Source: Endomychus coccineus (lineage: Eukaryota; Arthropoda; Insecta; Coleoptera; Endomychidae). Taken from it: a DNA stretch of 64,000 bases. A program made the position numbers and the translations under genes. Location: positions 200,309,997-200,373,996 of the forward strand of contig OY294068.1 in assembly GCA_958510875.1 (NCBI GenBank). The letters run 5' to 3'. The notes beneath the pieces were generated by a model that was given only the letters and a program-made list of their open reading frames with translations, did no database searches and was not told the origin of the DNA. Of this stretch, positions 22,626 to 34,299 are shown piece after piece (position 1 is the stretch's first letter; the number at the start of each line of letters is the position of its first letter).

Positions 22626-23800
22626 GTAGTAAATAACATTTGATTACTTTCAATTAATACTAAAGTTCTGTTTACATATTTCTATAATTTATTCTAAAAT
22701 CACCATTTATTATCCAAACTAAAACTTACTAGATAATATAAAAAAAACAGTTTCATTAGGATAAGGTTAGTTATAATATATTCCTGATGTCTTTGAGTAA
22801 TTTGTGTGAATAATTATTTAATGGAAATAAAATTTCCATTGAATTAGAGTTGATAACTCCTAGTTTTGAGAATGCCACCACAGTGTTGGGAAACAATATG
22901 TCAGCATTAATTCTAACCTAAATGTTACCAGTTTGGTGTAAATTTGAATTTCATTCTCCAACTTCAAAAAAAAACGTTCTTTGGAAAACACAAGATATGA
23001 AAAAACGCTTTTTACCAAAATTACATTAAACTAGTTTTACTACTGATATTCAGATTAAAATTTGAACAAAAAATTTTCAAGGTAACTGTGGATTAACAAC
23101 GTGTGATTAAATTAAATACCACCACCTTATTATTGAGATCACAATATTTCTTTTCAATAAATGGTTTTAAATATTTATATTTATCTGAAAAAGAATTTTT
23201 GATTTTAAATATTTTCCACTATCAAGGATACAATTATTTACCCAAATAAAATAACTATTAAAATTTCGTTTTTCACTAATTTAATAAATTAATAAAATGT
23301 TATTTATGAAACTAGCGAAAATCGAACTTTTAATAGTTATTTTATTTCATTTTACAATGGATTTTCATCACGTAATTATTTGATACAATTATTTATAGGA
23401 AAAGCTTGATCTTGAACATGTTTAGATGATGTAAAAATCTATTATTATCAAAAAAATATTTTGCCTAAGTTGGGCAAGTTGAAAGTTCGAGAAAATGAGT
23501 TTTTTCATTAAATTGCGATAAAAACATCGGTAATTGAAATATGCCACTAAAATGATTTGATAAAATAAAGGAAATCAAAATAATCAAACAGGAATAATTG
23601 ATTGATTTTTAAATAAGTTACTTCAGTACAGACTTAATTATACAAAATTGTTATAACATAACTTTAAAGTGTAGATAAATAATTTGAACTATTTCTTTTT
23701 GCAGTCTATGAGATCAATACTTTACTCAGAACAAACAGTTGATATTTATTTTGATAGAAAGTATTTATGTTCAAATTTAATTTTCCTACACCTATAAATA
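22626..23800. other. No gene; AT-rich with one small hairpin
   Basis: Very AT-rich. An imperfect inverted repeat at about 23247-23343 (AAATAAAATAACTATTAAAA paired with its complement, 30-bp arms) could be an old MITE. Nothing else recognised. Confidence 0.45.
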
Positions 23801-24175
23801 ATAAATAATCACCCTTATACACTAAAAATACTGTTAAAAGTACTGAGAACCTTTGGGCTACGAAGTGAACTAACTTATGAATCAAATTGTGCTTGTTTAA
23901 ATACTATTTGGGGATAATAATGCAAACAAGTTTTAAGAAATTACGTTTTAGACATTGATACGTTTTTCTGATGATGACGAAAATAATAAGCATATGTGTT
24001 AGTGTGACCTATTTCCCCAGAATTTAAATATAATTATATTCAATAACTGGTACAACGAAATAGTTTTAGACAAGCTTCTAATTTAGTTTATTCCAATGAT
24101 GACTACTTGGTAGCCGAAAGGTCCTCAGTACTTTAAGAGTATTTTTAGTGGATAGTATGCACAGTGTAAACTTTT
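23800..24175 (+). mobile_element. PLE terminal blocks, inverted pair with decayed ribozyme
   Basis: At 23805-23875 and, inverted, at 24085-24165 lie copies of the end-type block also seen at 14570-14640 (AGTACTGAGGACCTTTCGG). Between them, 23940-24040 matches the PLE terminal block of 3.95-4.05 kb, including CTGATGATG. However, the hammerhead is deleted from stem II through GAAA, which leaves GATGACGAAAATAATAAGC. No coding sequence remains. Confidence 0.7.
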
Positions 24176-24274
24176 TTATAGTTTATTAGTTTCCTAGAAG
24201 TGTATAATCTAATTTAGTTCCAAATACATTCTATTAAACTCATGTCAAGTCCTACGGAATTTCAATACCTTCAT

Positions 24275-27200
24275 TTAGTTCAGTCGCACGGTCCAAAAGT
24301 TGATTAGAAAATTTGATATGGCTAATTGGTATGTTATCTAATGTTTTTGGGTGCACTAAAAACGGGAAAAATAGTTAAAAAAATTCCTGGAGTGCCGCTA
24401 GAAAAGATATGTTAATTTTCTTGCCGAAAAACTAAAAATATTCCGGATTTTTTCATTTATTTAAATTAATTGTGAAATAAAGCTTCCAATTAAAAATACA
24501 AGACATCGAAGTCATAGATAATTTGAATATGCGTCGAATGAGCAAGGTAGAAGTCATTTGAATGTTATGGGCCCGAGATAAGGGCCATTTTGTGATTTTT
24601 TTCTGTTTACAGAATATTTTGTTTGCGTGGAAAGTTGGCATTTTTATTCTACTTTTCACTGGATTTTTTTTGTCACCAAAATTTGAATTTCGCGAATAAT
24701 CGTCTGAAAATATATATTTTGACTCAAAACAAAATGCATTTTGTAGATTTTAACAAATATTATCTAAAATAACCATCACATGACATTTTGCTATGAATGC
24801 CGAATTTTGGCTGGACTTTGAAATTTTTTTATCTCAGAAAATTAGAGAAATGCTGAGGTTAGAATATTCGAAACGAGAACAAATTCGTGATACTGTTAGA
24901 GATCTTCAATACGCGTATTTTGAGCTATTGTAAATCAATTTTGCTATAGTAGAAGTCTAGATAATCATATAAACGTGTTTGGACCCAGCGTGTAAAACAA
25001 AATTCAATGAAAAGTAGATTACTTTCTCTATCTAAGCCAAGATTGAAAAATATTTTGAGCGAGTTCAAGAAAATAAATTATCATGCAAACTATCATTTTT
25101 CATTTGGCTAAGAGGTCACATTTTTGGATTTATATAGACAGTTATCTACTTTCCACTGAATTTTGGATTTTTATGATGAGCCCAAAATTAGGTCCGCTAC
25201 AGACCCAAACACGTTTACATGAATATCTAGACTTCTACTAGAACAAAATTGCTTTACAATAGCTCAAAATACGCGTATTTTGAGCTATTGTAAACGTGTT
25301 TGGGCCCAGCGTGTAAAACAAAATTCAATGCAAAGTAGATTACTTTCTCGATCTAAGCCAAGATTGAAAAATATTTTGAGCGAGTTCAAGAAAATAAATT
25401 ATCATGCAAACTATCATTTTTCATTTGGCTAAGAGGTCACATTTTTGGATTTATATAGACAGTTATCTACTTTCCACTGAATTTTGGATTTTTATGATGA
25501 GCCCAAAATTAGGTCCGCTACAGACCCAAACACGTTTACATGAATATCTAGACTTCTACTAGAACAAAATTGCTTTACAATAGCTCAAAATACGCGTATT
25601 TTGAGCTATTGTAAACGTGTTTGGGCCCAGCGTGTAAAACAAAATTCAATGCAAAGTAGATTACTTTCTCGATCTAAGCCAAGATTGAAAAATATTTTGA
25701 GCGAGTTCAAGAAAATAAATTATCATGCAAACTATCATTTTTCATTTGGCTAAGAGGTCACATTTTTGGATTTATATAGACAGTTATCTACTTTCCACTG
25801 AATTTTGGATTTTTATGATGAGCCCAAAATTAGGTCCGCTACAGACCCAAACACGTTTACATGAATATCTAGACTTCTACTAGAACAAAATTGCTTTACA
25901 ATAGCTCAAAATACGCGTATTTTGAGCTATTGTAAACGTGTTTGGGCCCAGCGTGTAAAACAAAATTCAATGCAAAGTAGATTACTTTCTCGATCTAAGC
26001 CAAGATTGAAAAATATTTTGAGCGAGTTCAAGAAAATAAATTATCATGCAAACTATCATTTTTCATTTGGCTAAGAGGTCACATTTTTGGATTTATATAG
26101 ACAGTTATCTACTTTCCACTGAATTTTGGATTTTTATGATGAGCCCAAAATTAGGTCCGCTACAGACCCAAACACGTTTACATGAATATCTAGACTTCTA
26201 CTAGAACAAAATTGCTTTACAATAGCTCAAAATACGCGTATTTTGAGCTATTGTAAACGTGTTTGGGCCCAGCGTGTAAAACAAAATTCAATGCAAAGTA
26301 GATTACTTTCTCGATCTAAGCCAAGATTGAAAAATATTTTGAGCGAGTTCAAGAAAATAAATTATCATGCAAACTATCATTTTTCATTTGGCTAAGAGGT
26401 CACATTTTTGGATTTATATAGACAGTTATCTACTTTCCACTGAATTTTGGATTTTTATGATGAGCCCAAAATTAGGTCCGCTACAGACCCAAACACGTTT
26501 ACATGAATATCTAGACTTCTACTAGAACAAAATTGCTTTACAATAGCTCAAAATACGCGTATTTTGAGCTATTGTAAACGTGTTTGGGCCCAGCGTGTAA
26601 AACAAAATTCAATGCAAAGTAGATTACTTTCTCGATCTAAGCCAAGATTGAAAAATATTTTGAGCGAGTTCAAGAAAATAAATTATCATGCAAACTATCA
26701 TTTTTCATTTGGCTAAGAGGTCACATTTTTGGATTTATATAGACAGTTATCTACTTTCCACTGAATTTTGGATTTTTATGATGAGCCCAAAATTAGGTCC
26801 GCTACAGACCCAAACACGTTTACATGAATATCTAGACTTCTACTAGAACAAAATTGCTTTACAATAGCTCAAAATACGCGTATTTTGAGCTATTGTAAAC
26901 GTGTTTGGGCCCAGCGTGTAAAACAAAATTCAATGCAAAGTAGATTACTTTCTCGATCTAAGCCAAGATTGAAAAATATTTTGAGCGAGTTCAAGAAAAT
27001 AAATTATCATGCAAACTATCATTTTTCATTTGGCTAAGAGGTCACATTTTTGGATTTATATAGACAGTTATCTACTTTCCACTGAATTTTGGATTTTTAT
27101 GATGAGCCCAAAATTAGGTCCGCTACAGACCCAAACACGTTTACATGAATATCTAGACTTCTACTAGAACAAAATTGCTTTACAATAGCTCAAAATACGC

Positions 27201-29494
27201 GTATTTTGAGCTATTGTAAACGTGTTTGGGCCCAGCGTGTAAAACAAAATTCAATGCAAAGTAGATTACTTTCTCGATCTAAGCCAAGATTGAAAAATAT
27301 TTTGAGCGAGTTCAAGAAAATAAATTATCATGCAAACTATCATTTTTCATTTGGCTAAGAGGTCACATTTTTGGATTTATATAGACAGTTATCTACTTTC
27401 CACTGAATTTTGGATTTTTATGATGAGCCCAAAATTAGGTCCGCTACAGACCCAAACACGTTTACATGAATATCTAGACTTCTACTAGAACAAAATTGCT
27501 TTACAATAGCTCAAAATACGCGTATTTTGAGCTATTGTAAACGTGTTTGGGCCCAGCGTGTAAAACAAAATTCAATGCAAAGTAGATTACTTTCTCGATC
27601 TAAGCCAAGATTGAAAAATATTTTGAGCGAGTTCAAGAAAATAAATTATCATGCAAACTATCATTTTTCATTTGGCTAAGAGGTCACATTTTTGGATTTA
27701 TATAGACAGTTATCTACTTTCCACTGAATTTTGGATTTTTATGATGAGCCCAAAATTAGGTCCGCTACAGGCCCAAACACGTTTACATGAATATCTAGAC
27801 TTCTACTAGAACAAAATTGCTTTACAATAGCTCAAAATACGCGTATTTTGAGCTATTGTAAATCAATTTTGCTATAGTAGAAGTTTAGATAATCATATAA
27901 ACGTGTTTGGGCCCAGCGTGTAAAACAAAATTCAATGAAAAGTAGATTACTTTCTCTATCTAAGCCAAGATTGAAAAATATTTTGAGCGAGTTCAAGAAA
28001 ATAAATTATCATGCAAACTATCATTTTTCATTTGGCTAAGAGGTCACATTTTTGGATTTATATAGACAGTTATCTACTTTCCACTGAATTTTGGATTTTT
28101 ATGATGAGCCCAAAATTAGGTCCGCTACAGGCCCAAACACGTTTACATGAATATCTAGACTTCTACTAGAACAAAATTGCTTTACAATAGCTCAAAATAC
28201 GCGTATTTTGAGCTATTGTAAATCAATTTTGCTATAGTAGAAGTTTAGATAATCATATAAACGTGTTTGGGCCCAGCGTGTAAAACAAAATTCAATGCAA
28301 AGTAGATTACTTTCTCGATCTAAGCCAAGATTGAAAAATATTTTGAGCGAGTTCAAGAAAATAAATTATCATGCAAACTATAATTTTTCATTTGGCTGAG
28401 AGGTCACATTTTTGGATTTATATAGACAGTCATCTACTTTCCACTGAATTTTGGATTTTTATGATGAGCCCAAAATTAGGTCCGCTACAGGCCCAAACAC
28501 GTTTACATGAATATCTAGACTTCTACTAGAACAAAATTGCTTTACAATAGCTCAAAATACGCGTATTGATGAGCTCTAACAGTATCTCGAATTCGGTTTC
28601 TTTTTGAATATTCCAACATCAAAATTTCTCCAATTTGCCAAGGTCAAAAATTTTCAAAGTTCCGCCAAAATCCGGCATTCATAGCAAAATGTCATTTGAT
28701 GGTTATTTTAGGTGATATTTGTCAAAATCTACAAAATGCATTTTGTTTCGAGTCAAAATATGCATTTTTCAGCGTGAAATCGCGAAATTCGGCGACAAAA
28801 AAAAAACCAGTGAAAAGTAGAACAAAATTGTCAAATTTCCACGCAAACAAAATATTTTTACAATCTCGTTTCTATTTTATAAAAAATATTTCGTAAACCC
28901 TAAAAAGCCCATAATTTTTAAATGACTTTCTACCTTGGCTCATTCGACGCGCATTATATGACTTTGATCTCTTGTATTTTTTTGATTGAGAGGTTTTATT
29001 TCAAAATTAATTCAAATAAACCCGGAAAATGGCGCTTCCAGCGCCATCTGATAAAATAAAAATGCTTTTATTCAATAATCTGTCAAAAAAATGCAGTGAA
29101 AAGTAGAGCAAAAATGCCAACTTTCCACGCAAATAAAATCTTTTTTTTTTCCAAAAATGTTTTGTAAACCGAAAACAAATCACAAAATGGGCCTTATCTC
29201 GGGCCCATAACCTTCAAATGACTTCTACCTTGGCTCATTCGACGCGTATTCCGAGTCTCTGGTATTTTTTTGATTGGGGGCTTTATTTCAAAATTAATTC
29301 AAAAAAATTAAAAACCCTGGAAAATTTCTAGTTTTTTTCCGACATTATGGCCTTAACTATTCTAGCGGCACTTTCTGATAAAATAAAAGTGCTTTTTATT
29401 AATTTAATCTGTTAAAAAAGGATTTGGTCACATTCCAGCCATATCAAATTTTGCCGGATTCTCTGGGATTCCGGCGACCATGCGACTGAACTAA
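24275..29494. mobile_element. 5.2-kb inverted-repeat element with internal palindromic satellite
   Basis: Non-coding element with terminal repeats TTAGTTCAGTCGC(A)(C/T)GGTC at 24275 and, inverted, ending at 29494. Left arm 24275-24910 and right arm 28559-29494 are diverged inverted copies; for example GATACTGTTAGAG and AAAATGCATTTTG occur at mirrored positions. The right arm is longer because a segment of about 290 bp is duplicated (about 28806-29095 and 29098-29390). Between the arms stands a tandem array of eleven monomers. TA borders both ends just inside the terminal TT/AA, so a TA target is possible, but no target duplication is certain. No transposase is encoded. The layout is like Drosophila foldback elements that carry satellites (Tetris is the known example). 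It ends 125 bp from the pgant7 stop codon. Confidence 0.85.
24911..28558. repeat. Tandem array: 8 x 321 bp and 3 x 360 bp monomers
   Basis: Counting from each ACGCGT, monomers start at 24911 (360 bp), then 25271, 25592, 25913, 26234, 26555, 26876, 27197 and 27518 (eight of exactly 321 bp), then 27839 and 28199 (360 bp each). The eight short units look near-identical by eye; the edge units differ at a few sites. Every junction is a perfect 40-bp palindrome centred on CGCG, for example 25254-25293. The 360-bp form has 39 extra bases that continue the palindrome (CAATTTTGCTATAGTAGAAG pairing with CTTCTACTAGAACAAAATTG). Within each unit the two flanks of a second dyad also pair (AACGTGTTTGGG with CCCAAACACGTT). 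Confidence 0.96.
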
Positions 29495-29619
29495 TAATGA
29501 ACCAATTTAATTTGAAACTTTGTACAAAACATCCGTCAGTTCTAACAATTTAATTGTCTTTTAAATAAGTGTAAAAGATGCCTCGCGAGGTTGAATCTGG
29601 AATTAAATCAAATACAAAT

Positions 29620-31371
29620 CTACCATTTGGGATGAATTTCTTTGAACGTCCATTGCTGATAGGCATTATTTTTATCACAGGGCATCAACGACAGATGAGA
29701 AGTTTGCGGATGAAGGGCCATACACTTTTTATGCACCCTGTGCAACAACGTGTGCGTGTTCTCGTCGTATTGCCAAGGCCCATCGACCGTACCTAACCGA
29801 CAAAAAGCCAATTTGATACCTTGCCCGTCCGCTTCGATACATCGCTCGCCAACCCCCAATTGCCCTTTGGCGTTCAGTCTCATCAGTTGATTGTTACCGA
29901 AACCGTGGCAATGTTGGATGGCCATCAACGTGGGCGGCCCGTGTCCCAACGTATCGACACACTTGTTGACGGCCACGGAACGCATTTCGCCGGAATGTAA
30001 ATTGGGCGGCAGTTCCGGGAACTTGTCCAACACGTCGTACGCCACGTTTTCCATGTACCAGGCGAAACTTTTACATTGTAACTTGTCTTTAAGCGCTAGC
30101 GGTTCAGTTATGTCGCCCATGTCGAGGAACCTGGCCATCGGTTCCCTGGTGTAGAAAAATTCCTTGTACTTGTCGTCGAACCACGTTTCGATCACCCTTT
30201 TGTAGTTGATCGTGATCAGAGGACCTTTTTTCTTTTGCGACAATTTGCCGAAATTGTAAGGCATGAAACTACGGTACACGTGACCTACTCTAGAACAAGG
30301 CACCCACTCGATACTGCCACCGCATTGCCATATTTTGAAACTCAACTCGAAATTTTCACCGCCCCACACTAGCAGCCCAGCATCGTAAGCACCCAGTTCC
30401 AAGAAATACTTTCGATTGACCGCAAACAATCCTCCAGCGTGAGTTGGGCTCTTGTACGGTTCGCTGTTGTGTTGCCTGGTGCTCAATTCACGTTCAGGCA
30501 CTTCATTTTCCTTGTATAACATTCCCCATTCGAATATCCCCCGGAAATGTCTATCTTCACCGTAAACCGGTCGATATTCAAAGGACTTATGATCGATACC
30601 ATCGATAACCGGTACAGTTAAAACCGTGTGATCCCTGTATATCGGGGCCAACAACGGAGGCAACCAATTCGTATTAACTTCACAATGAGCATCGAGAAAA
30701 ACTATAACATCACCTTTGGCCTCTTGAGCTCCCCTAGATCTAGTTCTAATAAGTCCTTCTCGTTGGGTATTCCGAATTAACCTCACTTTCCCATCGAACT
30801 GTTCAATGTATCGATCTAGATCATCTTTCAGATTCTCCTTGTCGCTGAAATCGTCCACTAAAAGCACTTCTTCCAATACGTCCACAGGAGATCGGTTAAT
30901 TACCGAATGCACAGTTCTCAATAACACGGACCAACCTTCGTTGTGAAACACTACGATAACACTGGTTTTTGGTAGATCGACTGGATATTTCCAATGTTTA
31001 CACTCTGCCAATCTGGTATCTAAAATGGTTCGATCCAAGGAAATTTCGTCGGAGCATGCTATGTTCATGCCGTATTCCGATTCGGATTGATCGGCTGTAT
31101 TTTGTTGATCCTGTTTTAGGTGATGCGGACGACCTTTCTCGCCTGGACCGTCGCGATTTTCGATTTCTTTCGGTTCGAAGTTACCTAAACCTTTCAGTAA
31201 CTCGGGTCTTTGTTTGCTGGATAGTCTTGCAGCAATCGAATTTGAAACGGTGTAACTTGGATTCTTTTTGTATGTCGCTAGTAAGTACACTAATGGCAAT
31301 AGAATTACCATCCCCGCGAGGATTCTTATAGCTCTAGTTCGTCTTCCAAAACCGAATCTTACACCTGCCAT
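29620..31371 (-). CDS. Pgant7: Polypeptide N-acetylgalactosaminyltransferase 7 (pgant7/GALNT7-like)
   Basis: Golgi type II membrane enzyme of GT27 that transfers GalNAc from UDP-GalNAc to Ser/Thr of mucin-type glycoproteins; GALNT7 members prefer substrates that already carry GalNAc. The 583-aa frame is complete. A short basic N-tail is followed by one membrane segment (about 16-33), a stem region to about 98, the catalytic domain (about 105-450) and a C-terminal ricin-type lectin domain (about 460-583). Landmarks: YGMNIACSDEISLDRT (100-115), HNEGWSVLLRTVHSVI (143-158), the metal-binding DAH at 227-229, the Gal/GalNAc-T motif VWGGENFELSFKIW (335-348), GHVYR with the third metal-ligand His (364) and the lectin Cys/Asp pair CVD (471-473). 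Length and motifs fit insect pgant7. The start ATG lies in AACATGG, and no intron interrupts the CDS. ATTAAA lies about 66 nt past the stop codon. All expected catalytic residues are present, so it should be functional. Confidence 0.97.
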   Translation of the reverse strand: MAGVRFGFGRRTRAIRILAGMVILLPLVYLLATYKKNPSYTVSNSIAARLSSKQRPELLKGLGNFEPKEIENRDGPGEKGRPHHLKQDQQNTADQSESEYGMNIACSDEISLDRTILDTRLAECKHWKYPVDLPKTSVIVVFHNEGWSVLLRTVHSVINRSPVDVLEEVLLVDDFSDKENLKDDLDRYIEQFDGKVRLIRNTQREGLIRTRSRGAQEAKGDVIVFLDAHCEVNTNWLPPLLAPIYRDHTVLTVPVIDGIDHKSFEYRPVYGEDRHFRGIFEWGMLYKENEVPERELSTRQHNSEPYKSPTHAGGLFAVNRKYFLELGAYDAGLLVWGGENFELSFKIWQCGGSIEWVPCSRVGHVYRSFMPYNFGKLSQKKKGPLITINYKRVIETWFDDKYKEFFYTREPMARFLDMGDITEPLALKDKLQCKSFAWYMENVAYDVLDKFPELPPNLHSGEMRSVAVNKCVDTLGHGPPTLMAIQHCHGFGNNQLMRLNAKGQLGVGERCIEADGQGIKLAFCRLGTVDGPWQYDENTHTLLHRVHKKCMALHPQTSHLSLMPCDKNNAYQQWTFKEIHPKW

Positions 31372-31401
31372 GTTAACTTTAATTCCAATATTGTGTGATA
31401 G
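31372..31401 (-). other. 5' UTR stub of pgant7 with splice acceptor
   Basis: Thirty bases upstream of the ATG, on the minus strand, a pyrimidine-rich tract ends in TTTTGTTTTAG (AG at 31403-31402). This is a good 3' splice site. It implies a 5' UTR intron and an upstream non-coding exon at higher coordinates, and argues against the gene being a processed retrocopy. The first exon was not located. Confidence 0.5.
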
Positions 31402-31403
31402 CT

Positions 31404-32155
31404 AAAACAAAAGATTGAATAAAAGAATCTTACTATTTTCGTTCACACTAATAATTATTATTGTAAATTTCGCTTACATTCAGGGTTATCCTCTTATGTG
31501 ATTATGCTCTACAATTTATTCATTTGTATGTTTCTGTTTTCCTTTCATTTGTAAATTACTGAAACACGTAAACAGATTTACCGGTGAGTTCAATCCAATC
31601 ACACCTTTTGCTTTGCTTATGTCAGTTTGGTTCGCAATTTCTATTAAATAAAGTTTACAGATTTGGTTCGCCTTCGTACTGAGTCAGCTGCGATATCTTC
31701 TACTAGAATTGGGCTAGTCAACAAAAGAGGGCAGCATATGTATTCCATTTCAGTTTACGTCCTTCCTCGACTACAAAATGATCAACAAAGTCGGATTAAT
31801 ATCAACCATAGATAAGCTTCTTATGTTTGGTGGAAGTTGAAAGAGAACATAACTATTATTTTACTTGATACCTTGATGTACTGATGATTAATGTTTGGTC
31901 TACTCAAAATTACAATTTCACATTAATAAAATAAAGTTTTGTTTGTAGGTTGGCGAGCAATTGGATCGGTACGGGGAGGCAGAAACTCCATTCTCATTTA
32001 TCGAAAATGACCTTCAATACAATTTATGATGTTATGCATTATAGTTTTTCTTTCAGTTTGAATAAAATCGTTTTATGATAATACAAATTGTTTCAATATT
32101 CTTCTCATACTTCCTATCCACCTAGCGATAAAAGGTTCGTATAAAGAGAACTTAT
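31404..32155. other. pgant7 upstream region, no gene seen
   Basis: Probably contains the 5' UTR intron and perhaps the promoter of pgant7. No TATA box or initiator could be assigned with confidence, and no repeats were recognised. Confidence 0.35.
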
Positions 32156-32159
32156 AAAT

Positions 32160-33560
32160 CACAGAATCAGTGCTACAGTATGCAACCATGATTACATAAC
32201 AGTGTATTTTGTATTGCTTCTTGTAGGAAATGTACAAAAATATACATTTCATTATTATGCAACCCAAAATACGCAGAAGTGTATCTTGTGTTACATACTC
32301 TATTAGCTTATGACAGCAAGAAACAACAGAAGCTAACTATGCAACTCAAAATACATTGTGGTGTATCCTGTGTTGTATACATTGTTCTGTGTATAAGAAA
32401 TTTACATAAGAAAATACTTGCAGTAGCACGCAACTCTAAATACATAAGGGTGTATCTTGTATTGCATACATCGTTCTGCTTGGAGAAAATAAATAAATTA
32501 GTGCAGTAGTATGCAACTCAATATACGCAAAGGTGTATCATGGATAGCTCATGTCGTTGTTGTTATCCGATCCTTGACGGGAGTTGGGAATCTCTATAAG
32601 TTAACTCTGGAAAAAAAATCAGGAGAGAATCATGGCATTGGTGAACAAAACAAACTTAGAGGTATATTTTATGTTGCATACATTGTTGGTCATGATAGGC
32701 AATTAACATTATTAATCATTGCAGCAGTGCAACCTTATATATACAGGGGTTGTTTTGTATATATTGTTGCTTCTGGTTGAGAATGAGCATCCTATGTGAC
32801 CCTGGTAGGGAATTTCAGAAGATTCGCTACATCATTACGCAACATGGCTGAATTTTCAATTCCTTACCAGGATCACATACGAGCGAGTAGGTATATTTCC
32901 AACCGAATAAATATGCAACACAAATTACACGACCGTGTATTCTGTGTTGCATACATTATTCGGCATGAAATATACCTCCTCGATCTTATGTGATCCTGGT
33001 AGGGAATTGAAAATTTATCTTCAACACTCGAGAAATTTTCGAAGCTTCGTCCCATCAGTAATTTTTAATTTCTCTACCAGGATCACATGAGATCAAGGAG
33101 GTATATTTCCTACCGAGTGATATATGCAACACAAAATACATGCCCGTGTATTTTGTGTTGCATGCATTATTCGGTAGGAAATATACCTCCTACCAGGATC
33201 ACATGAGATCAAGGAGGTATATTTCCTATCGAATGATATATGCAATACAAAATACACCCCTGTGTATTTTGTGTTGCATACATTATTCGATGGGAAATAT
33301 ACCTCCTCGATCTTATGTGATCCTGGTAGGGAATTTAAAATCTAGCCATATTTTTCAACTTCAGCGAAAATTTTAGAAGAGATTCATTGCACTAGTATGC
33401 AACCTGCATTGCCCAGGATGTGATCTTGGTATGGGATTGGAAATTTATTCATATTTACTCTTGAGTAATGACTTCAGAAGATAACCATTGCATTACAGGA
33501 CTGTATTATGGGTTGCATTCATTATTGCTGATGTATACACGCTATCATAATGTCCTGATA
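32160..33560. repeat. Cluster of nested hairpins built on TATGCAAC...GTTGCATA dyads
   Basis: At least eight spaced copies of TATGCAAC(A/T)CAAAATAC followed by the complement GTGTATTTTGTGTTGCATA occur. Three lie inside larger palindromes: 32861-33007, about 33096-33190, and 33189-33333. Their outer arms are TACCAGGATCACAT with GAGATCAAGGAGGTATATTT and the complement. Neighbouring palindromes share arms, so the middle one is truncated where the next starts. The left part (32160-32560) holds more diverged copies roughly 100-130 bp apart. No coding capacity. Confidence 0.9.
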
Positions 33561-34290
33561 TATATATGTATTTTGAATTGAAATGGGTAAAATTACAACT
33601 TCAAGTTGGAATAAAGGCCGGACAATTTGATAAAACTTTATTAAATCAAATATTTATGACAAAAGTACAATAATAATCATTTCACAACTTTAAATACAAC
33701 AAAATGTAATTAATTAAAATGTGAATAACAGGATTACAACATATTGCATATACGTTTCATATAATAAGGAAATTATTGCACATTAAATGTAATATTACAG
33801 CTCAATAATTAATCACATTTCTTTTGCACAAAAACAATAAATAAAGGAAACAAGTTATGTAATAAAAATCAATTATTCAATAAAATAAAACTGAATGTTA
33901 TTGAATTAATAGTAACAGTAATTATTTTTTTTTGTATGATTGAAAACTGAAGAGAAATTTTAAACTATAGATATTGAATATTTCACCAACGATCATCAAA
34001 TTGCTTCTATTTTCTAGATTTGGGAGAGTTTTACAGTGACAAACAGAGGAAAAAATTTGTGAACCTGCAATAAGCACAAATATATTTAATTAGAGATATA
34101 TACCCCTAACGAGCGAGATGAGAGTAAAGAAACAATTAATAATCATGCCTCTACCCCTTGTTTGAAATCCTCAGCATATTTATTATCTGTTATTTACATA
34201 TTAATATAGCTTAATCAATATATTCACAATAGTAGAATGTATTTTAACTTTCTTGTGTCGTCAGGACCGGATTATTACAGTCAATTGGTT
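33561..34290. other. No gene seen
   Basis: Very AT-rich intergenic sequence. Confidence 0.45.
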
Positions 34291-34299
34291 AATTTAGAA

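Noticed and set aside
24911..28558. Array considered as CRISPR-like because of regular palindromic units
   Set aside because: Monomers of 321/360 bp are near-identical with no unique spacers, and the setting is an insect genome; this is a tandem satellite.
30969..31331. 120-codon plus-strand open frame opposite pgant7
   Set aside because: Antisense shadow of the pgant7 coding sequence.
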